From the NCBI GenBank assembly GCA_030594585.1, contig JAUVEX010000028.1:1-9915 (forward strand): DNA of 9,915 nucleotides, in the 5' to 3' direction. Position 1 is the first letter of the stretch. Each line of letters starts with the position of its first letter. Shown piece by piece: positions 6,557-9,915 of this stretch. Source of the stretch: an archaeon (GTDB lineage: Archaea; EX4484-52; B79-G9). The notes beneath the pieces are model-generated. The model did not search any database, was not told the origin of the DNA, and worked only from the letters and a program-made list of their open reading frames with translations. The translations under genes were made by a program, and so were the position numbers.

Positions 6557-7842
6557 CAACCTGTTTCTTTCCAATGGTCTTTCCATTCTTCGGGTTTTAT
6601 CGGTTCTTTCCAGCCACCTTCAGGTTCTCGTCTTGAAGCGCCTTCTTTAATTCCATTCCACCCGGATTTTCCTTTTTCTTTAATAGATCCTAATTTTTCC
6701 CTGCCTTTGCCCCATAGTTTTCCTGCACTTGAACCTGCTTTTCCTGCTGCACCCAAAAGAGCGTCTTTGCGCCCCCCTTCAGGAACGGCTATGTGGACAA
6801 TCTCGATAATAATTAAAATTAAACCAACTGCCCCAAACAATAACAACGCATCAAACTCTACTAACTGCCCTAAAAATGTCCTTCCGATAAACCATATTAT
6901 CACAAGACCGACTAACTGGAATGCGAGCATGCCCCCATTTTTTTTAAATCTTTGTCTCAGAGTTGTTGCTTGAATCGTGTTTTCTGTGGGTTGCGTATAG
7001 CTTGAATGCGCCTGCGCTTCAGCTATTCTTTCATCCGAAATCTCATCGCCAGATTCTTCCATCAACTCTTCGTTATGCTCTTGAATTGATTTTTCAAAAT
7101 CTTCCTGTGCCTTGTCTTGATTATGTATCCTCTCTTGTTTAACTTCGTCTTCCGCCCTAGATGATTCTGCTTGCTCTCTGAGAAACTTTTCGTGGTCTTT
7201 CATGTTTGATTTTTCAAGTGTGTTGAATCCTGTCCATGCGGATGATTCTGATTCTTTTCCTTTATATTGTTTATCTGCATACGCCCCAAGACTCTGTAAT
7301 AATTCCTTCAACACCCCATAATATTGCATTTGTGAACCAACTAAGAAAGTATCATCATCAAGTCCCGTAATTTTTTGAAAGCCTGCACTCCATATGATTT
7401 TATTATATTTTACAATATAATTTTTTCTAAGATGTTCAGGCATAGATACTTTCATCATCGTACATTCAAGCGAATGTGCAGCATTTTTTAATTGTCTAAC
7501 GGTCATTGCTCCCGGAACATTCATTGGGCTAACTGGATTTTTTGTTAGGCCGATTCCTGTTTTTGCCCATTTCGGATCTGTTTCTGGGCGCGGAACAAAT
7601 ACTTGTGTGTCTGCCCCAATTCTATTTTTAGTTGCTGTGCTTGTATTAGCCTCAAAGTCTTTTGTTGGACCATGCAAACCGTCCCTAGTCCAAAGCGTAT
7701 GTGGCTGTTTATCAAACCGTGTTCGGCAATAAGGACAACCCCAGAAATTAGGAATTGGTTTGTTGTTTTCATCTTTTATTGCATATTCGTAAACTGCCTC
7801 AAAAACAGCTTTACAATTTTTACACTCTACTGCGTCAACCAC
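6556..7842 (-). CDS. Zinc-ribbon membrane protein with coiled-coil region and two C-terminal helices
   Basis: The 428-residue protein begins with a zinc ribbon (C7-x2-C10 and C36-x2-C39, FWGCPYCRTRFDK). A mixed region of unknown fold (60-200) follows, then a highly charged Glu/Lys/Gln helical stretch (211-275), probably coiled coil. Two hydrophobic helices (305-320, 330-352) and a basic Gly/Ala/Lys tail (356-402) end the protein. With two helices close together, both the zinc ribbon and the tail should lie in the cytoplasm (inference). GTG at 7842 is the start: an in-frame TGA lies six codons upstream, and GGTG precedes it by 5 nt. Its stop overlaps the next gene's ATG by one base, so it is made with the large Ig-like membrane protein and may link that protein to cytoplasmic partners. 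The family is not recognised. The ribbon resembles the fragment at 2779-2865. Confidence 0.87.
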   Translation of the reverse strand: MVDAVECKNCKAVFEAVYEYAIKDENNKPIPNFWGCPYCRTRFDKQPHTLWTRDGLHGPTKDFEANTSTATKNRIGADTQVFVPRPETDPKWAKTGIGLTKNPVSPMNVPGAMTVRQLKNAAHSLECTMMKVSMPEHLRKNYIVKYNKIIWSAGFQKITGLDDDTFLVGSQMQYYGVLKELLQSLGAYADKQYKGKESESSAWTGFNTLEKSNMKDHEKFLREQAESSRAEDEVKQERIHNQDKAQEDFEKSIQEHNEELMEESGDEISDERIAEAQAHSSYTQPTENTIQATTLRQRFKKNGGMLAFQLVGLVIIWFIGRTFLGQLVEFDALLLFGAVGLILIIIEIVHIAVPEGGRKDALLGAAGKAGSSAGKLWGKGREKLGSIKEKGKSGWNGIKEGASRREPEGGWKEPIKPEEWKDHWKETG

Positions 7843-7865
7843 GAAAACACCAATTTTTCAATTAC

Positions 7866-7874
7866 AAATATTTA
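7866..7874 (-). promoter_or_regulatory. TATA-like box of the zinc-ribbon membrane gene
   Basis: The minus-strand TAAATATTT is centred about 28 nt before the GTG at 7842. It would allow a very short leader that may or may not include the GGTG motif. It suggests that the zinc-ribbon and Ig-like genes form a transcription unit separate from the upstream exported-protein gene, 96 nt away. Confidence 0.4.
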
Positions 7875-7925
7875 GAACATACCAGTTAATAATGTTTTTT
7901 GTTTGTGAGGTTGGATTTTGGTTGG

Positions 7926-7938
7926 AAAAAGAAGAAAA
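7926..7938 (-). terminator. T-rich terminator after the repeat-module exported protein
   Basis: Directly after the TAG stop, the minus strand reads TTTTCTTCTTTTT. This is a typical archaeal-style T-tract, with no strong hairpin before it. Some read-through into the zinc-ribbon gene remains possible. Confidence 0.45.
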
Positions 7939-9093
7939 CTACTTCTTTCGCGCGTCAACAATCTCGACTGTGGCGTCGCCAAGCTTGTATGTGCCCCATG
8001 TTGAGAAAGAAAGTGTGTTTTTGCCTTCATGGACATCATCTTCGAAAAACGGCAGGGATAAGGTTTCATTTGCCCCGACGGTATCTATGTGGTATGTCTT
8101 TTCGTTGAGTTTTACGGTAAGGCCTGTGTCAACCGGTGCCTCAACTACTGTTATGTTTATACGCCCGGTCACATTTGACGACTGTTCAAACAAATAGATG
8201 AAATACCGATCAATATCAAAAGACCTTGTTTTAGATACAGCTTCTCCTGAACTGTAAAAGAAAAGGGTTAATTCTGCGTTTTTTACAGAATATGTGGAAT
8301 CTTTTCCTGATGAGAATGAGATTATGTTTTCTCCTGCTTTAAGTTTTGTATCTAAAACAGTGAATGATTTCTCGTATACTGTTTCACTGCCCAGCGGCTT
8401 TTCTTCATAGACTTTGTAATTATTTATCTCAACAAATAATGGGTTGTTTTTTATTGCCTCATCCACAAAGAAGCTTATTTTCCCACGGCTCCAGCCGGAA
8501 GCCTCGTAATTATAGACATCAAAAGGCACGATTCTTTGCTGGACTCCGTATTCTTCAACAACCAACTTTACATTTTCCAGTATGTATGTTGTCGGCGCCC
8601 AGAATTTGGGGCCTGAAGAAGTTGCTGTAATTGTTAGTGTGTTTTCAGTATTCATGTCTTCGAATTCAAACCGGTGTGCTGTTTTTTCTGTTGTGTTTAC
8701 AATATACATTTTACCATTGAAATACAAAACAAGCTGACCGTAGTTGTTTGTGTCTGCCACATCAAAGAGAAGAACTGCTTTCTGGGCTTCTTTTGCCTCG
8801 AATGTCATTTCTTCCGAGTTTGCCGCAAACCAGCCGTTTTGAATTGTGATTGAGTCTTCCTGTTTTATGGTGTTGTCGCCTACGGTGTATCCGACCTCAA
8901 AATCACCTAAAGGTATGTTTCTTAAATTTTCGGTTACCTGCCCTATAGCGCCTATGCGGCCCTCAAAAACAATGTGCTCTTTTTTAAAATCATCGCCTGT
9001 AGGGGAATCGCCAATAGGTCCGCTTCCAAGAAGCGCTATGGCCGTTGCAAAGATTAAAATCCCTGCAGCAAAAACTTTTATGAAATCATCCAT
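7939..9093 (-). CDS. Membrane-anchored exported protein with three repeated beta modules
   Basis: The 384-residue protein has an N-terminal anchor (about residues 5-23; MDDFIKVFAAGILIF) and no other hydrophobic segment. The rest is beta-strand rich. I see one module three times, at about 121-178, 220-278 and 325-379. Each starts with a hydrophobic strand and an N-x-K-x-Y core (FNGKMY, INNYKVY, LNEKTY), has a Glu/Leu-rich middle, and reaches an (x)NTLTI or (x)NIISFS or NTLSFS strand, then an N/D-A-x-(V/L) strand. The pattern resembles jelly-roll binding domains, but no family is named. Sequons NVT, NIT, NET and NTT suggest exposure outside the cell. There is no Cys. The gene is divergent from pelota across 84 nt and upstream of the zinc-ribbon gene on the same strand. 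A surface-binding or S-layer-associated role is inference. Confidence 0.87.
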   Translation of the reverse strand: MDDFIKVFAAGILIFATAIALLGSGPIGDSPTGDDFKKEHIVFEGRIGAIGQVTENLRNIPLGDFEVGYTVGDNTIKQEDSITIQNGWFAANSEEMTFEAKEAQKAVLLFDVADTNNYGQLVLYFNGKMYIVNTTEKTAHRFEFEDMNTENTLTITATSSGPKFWAPTTYILENVKLVVEEYGVQQRIVPFDVYNYEASGWSRGKISFFVDEAIKNNPLFVEINNYKVYEEKPLGSETVYEKSFTVLDTKLKAGENIISFSSGKDSTYSVKNAELTLFFYSSGEAVSKTRSFDIDRYFIYLFEQSSNVTGRINITVVEAPVDTGLTVKLNEKTYHIDTVGANETLSLPFFEDDVHEGKNTLSFSTWGTYKLGDATVEIVDARKK

Positions 9094-9100
9094 TATAATC

Positions 9101-9116
9101 CCTTAACAAATTAAGG
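9101..9116 (-). promoter_or_regulatory. Leader hairpin before the repeat-module gene
   Basis: CCTTAA and TTAAGG (6-bp perfect arms, 4-nt loop) sit 7 nt upstream of the ATG at 9093. In the minus-strand mRNA the 3' arm ends in AAGG, which continues as AAGGGAT, the only ribosome-binding-like motif present. Pairing would hide part of it. TATA candidates lie further upstream, in the AT-rich 9134-9160, so the hairpin would be transcribed. Confidence 0.35.
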
Positions 9117-9149
9117 CAACCAACGCCTAGGTAGTATTATTAAGTTTAT

Positions 9150-9172
9150 GATATATATAATTTCCTTGTGAT
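9150..9172 (+). promoter_or_regulatory. TATA-like box and GTGAT ribosome binding site of pelota
   Basis: GATATATATAA at 9150-9160 is centred about 23 nt before the ATG at 9178. GTGAT at 9168-9172, which matches the archaeal anti-Shine-Dalgarno, lies 5 nt before it. Transcription starting at the typical distance would give almost no leader, so either a variant start point or initiation without GTGAT is implied. The AT-rich box may also serve the divergent gene. Confidence 0.5.
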
Positions 9173-9177
9173 TGTAA

Positions 9178-9915
9178 ATGAAAATACTTAAAAAAGACTT
9201 TAAAAGGGCAACAAAAATAAAGGTTGAGACTCCGGAAGACCTTTGGAACTTAAACAAAATAATTACCCCCAATGATGTTGTCGGCGCAAAGACCATGCGC
9301 ACAAAAACAACATCAGACAAGGGTGAAAAAAGGCCTGTATATCTTAAGCTTGTTGTAGAAAAAATACATTTTGATGAAGAAGGAACAACTCTTCGAATAG
9401 CAGGAAAAATAAAAGAAGATCCTGATGACATAGAATTCGGGTACCACACAATTGCAGTAACTGCTTTTGATGTTATTGATATTGAAAAAAAGTGGTCTTC
9501 AGCAGACATCACGCTTCTTAATGAAAGCCTCACATACAGCGGAGCCAAGATACTTCTCTGTGTTGTTGATGAGAGGCGGGCGGATTTTGCGTTTGCAACA
9601 GATACAGGAATAACTGAGATATCGACAATCACTGCAAAAGACAAGGGAAAACAATTTGAATCAAAGGAAGACGACACATTCTATCAAAATGTCATTGCAG
9701 TGCTTCTTGAAAAAAAGGATGTGGTTGAAAAGATGATTCTTGCAGGTCCCGGATTTACAAAGGAAAATATACATAAAATACTTCCAAAAGAGCTTAAAGG
9801 CCGTGTGTTTATGGGTTCAACTTCAGTTACAGGAAAAACAGGGCTTAATGAAATCATAAAACGAGGAGAAATCACCCATGTCTTAAAAGAAAGCAGGCTT
9901 TCAGAAGAGACTGCT
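9178..9915 (+). CDS. pelA: Pelota, mRNA surveillance and ribosome rescue factor, C-terminus cut by window edge
   Basis: The frame gives 246 codons from ATG 9178 to the right edge without a stop. Pelota (Dom34) is an eRF1 paralogue that enters the A site of stalled ribosomes and, with aEF1A in archaea and ABCE1, splits them. The start MKILKKDFKRATKIKVETPEDLW is the typical N-terminal domain (about 1-125). The central domain begins at about 126 with LLCVVDERRADFAFAT and contains AGPGFTKENIHK and GKTGLNEIIKRGEI, all family hallmarks. There is no GGQ loop, as expected for Pelota rather than a release factor. Family proteins usually have about 340-360 residues, so roughly the last 100, mainly the third domain, lie outside the window. 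This housekeeping gene marks the right boundary of the surface-protein cluster. Confidence 0.97.
   Translation, partial: MKILKKDFKRATKIKVETPEDLWNLNKIITPNDVVGAKTMRTKTTSDKGEKRPVYLKLVVEKIHFDEEGTTLRIAGKIKEDPDDIEFGYHTIAVTAFDVIDIEKKWSSADITLLNESLTYSGAKILLCVVDERRADFAFATDTGITEISTITAKDKGKQFESKEDDTFYQNVIAVLLEKKDVVEKMILAGPGFTKENIHKILPKELKGRVFMGSTSVTGKTGLNEIIKRGEITHVLKESRLSEETA

Noticed and set aside
6557..6586. Upstream ATG at 6586 for the large Ig-like membrane protein
   Set aside because: It would add a ten-residue Arg-rich extension inside the preceding gene, without a clear ribosome binding site. The TGATG stop-start overlap at 6556 is more typical of coupled genes.
9111..9677. Minus-strand 188-codon frame
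   Set aside because: It lies antisense to pelota, an unmistakable conserved gene.

Overview
The window looks archaeal, probably from a small-genomed DPANN-type lineage, although the phylum cannot be fixed from sequence alone. The clearest evidence is the gene entering at the right edge, an archaeal/eukaryotic-type Pelota (mRNA surveillance and ribosome rescue factor). It is supported by TATA-like boxes about 23-28 nt upstream of several start codons with little or no leader, by GGTG/GTGAT-type ribosome binding sites, by T-rich rather than strong hairpin terminators, and by many N-X-S/T sequons in predicted exported domains. No rRNA, tRNA, CRISPR array, transposase or integrase is visible.

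Layout. (1) Positions 1-3284, minus strand: three genes, transcribed right to left. They are an unrecognised soluble protein of about 147 residues, a membrane-anchored collagen-like protein with 20 Gly-X-Y triplets, and a large Thr/Gly/Asn-rich membrane-anchored protein cut by the left edge. The last two share a module at about 90% nucleotide identity but differ elsewhere, and the large one carries an 81-bp in-frame tandem repeat. A 28-codon plus-strand reading frame with a good ribosome binding site, encoding half a zinc ribbon, lies between the first two. (2) Positions 3285-3476: a divergent promoter region with a perfect 7-bp inverted repeat. (3) Positions 3477-4637, plus strand: two abutting genes for small multi-spanning membrane proteins. 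(4) Positions 4638-4690: a short convergent gap with a palindrome and T-run. (5) Positions 4691-9093, minus strand: three genes read right to left, a single-anchor exported protein with three repeated beta modules, a zinc-ribbon/two-helix membrane protein, and (overlapping by 1 nt) a protein with about five membrane helices and a large Cys-containing exported region. (6) From 9178, plus strand: pelota, cut by the right edge.

Apart from pelota, every gene except the 147-residue one has membrane segments, and four encode large predicted exterior domains. The simplest reading is a cell-surface locus: a filamentous or stalk-like adhesin layer (collagen-like and Thr/Gly-rich proteins) beside a membrane complex (the two small membrane proteins, the zinc-ribbon protein and the large Ig-like protein). 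No member is recognised as part of a named secretion or pilus system, so the functional link is inference from proximity. The collagen-like protein, its shuffled module and the zinc-ribbon fragment are the most unusual content.
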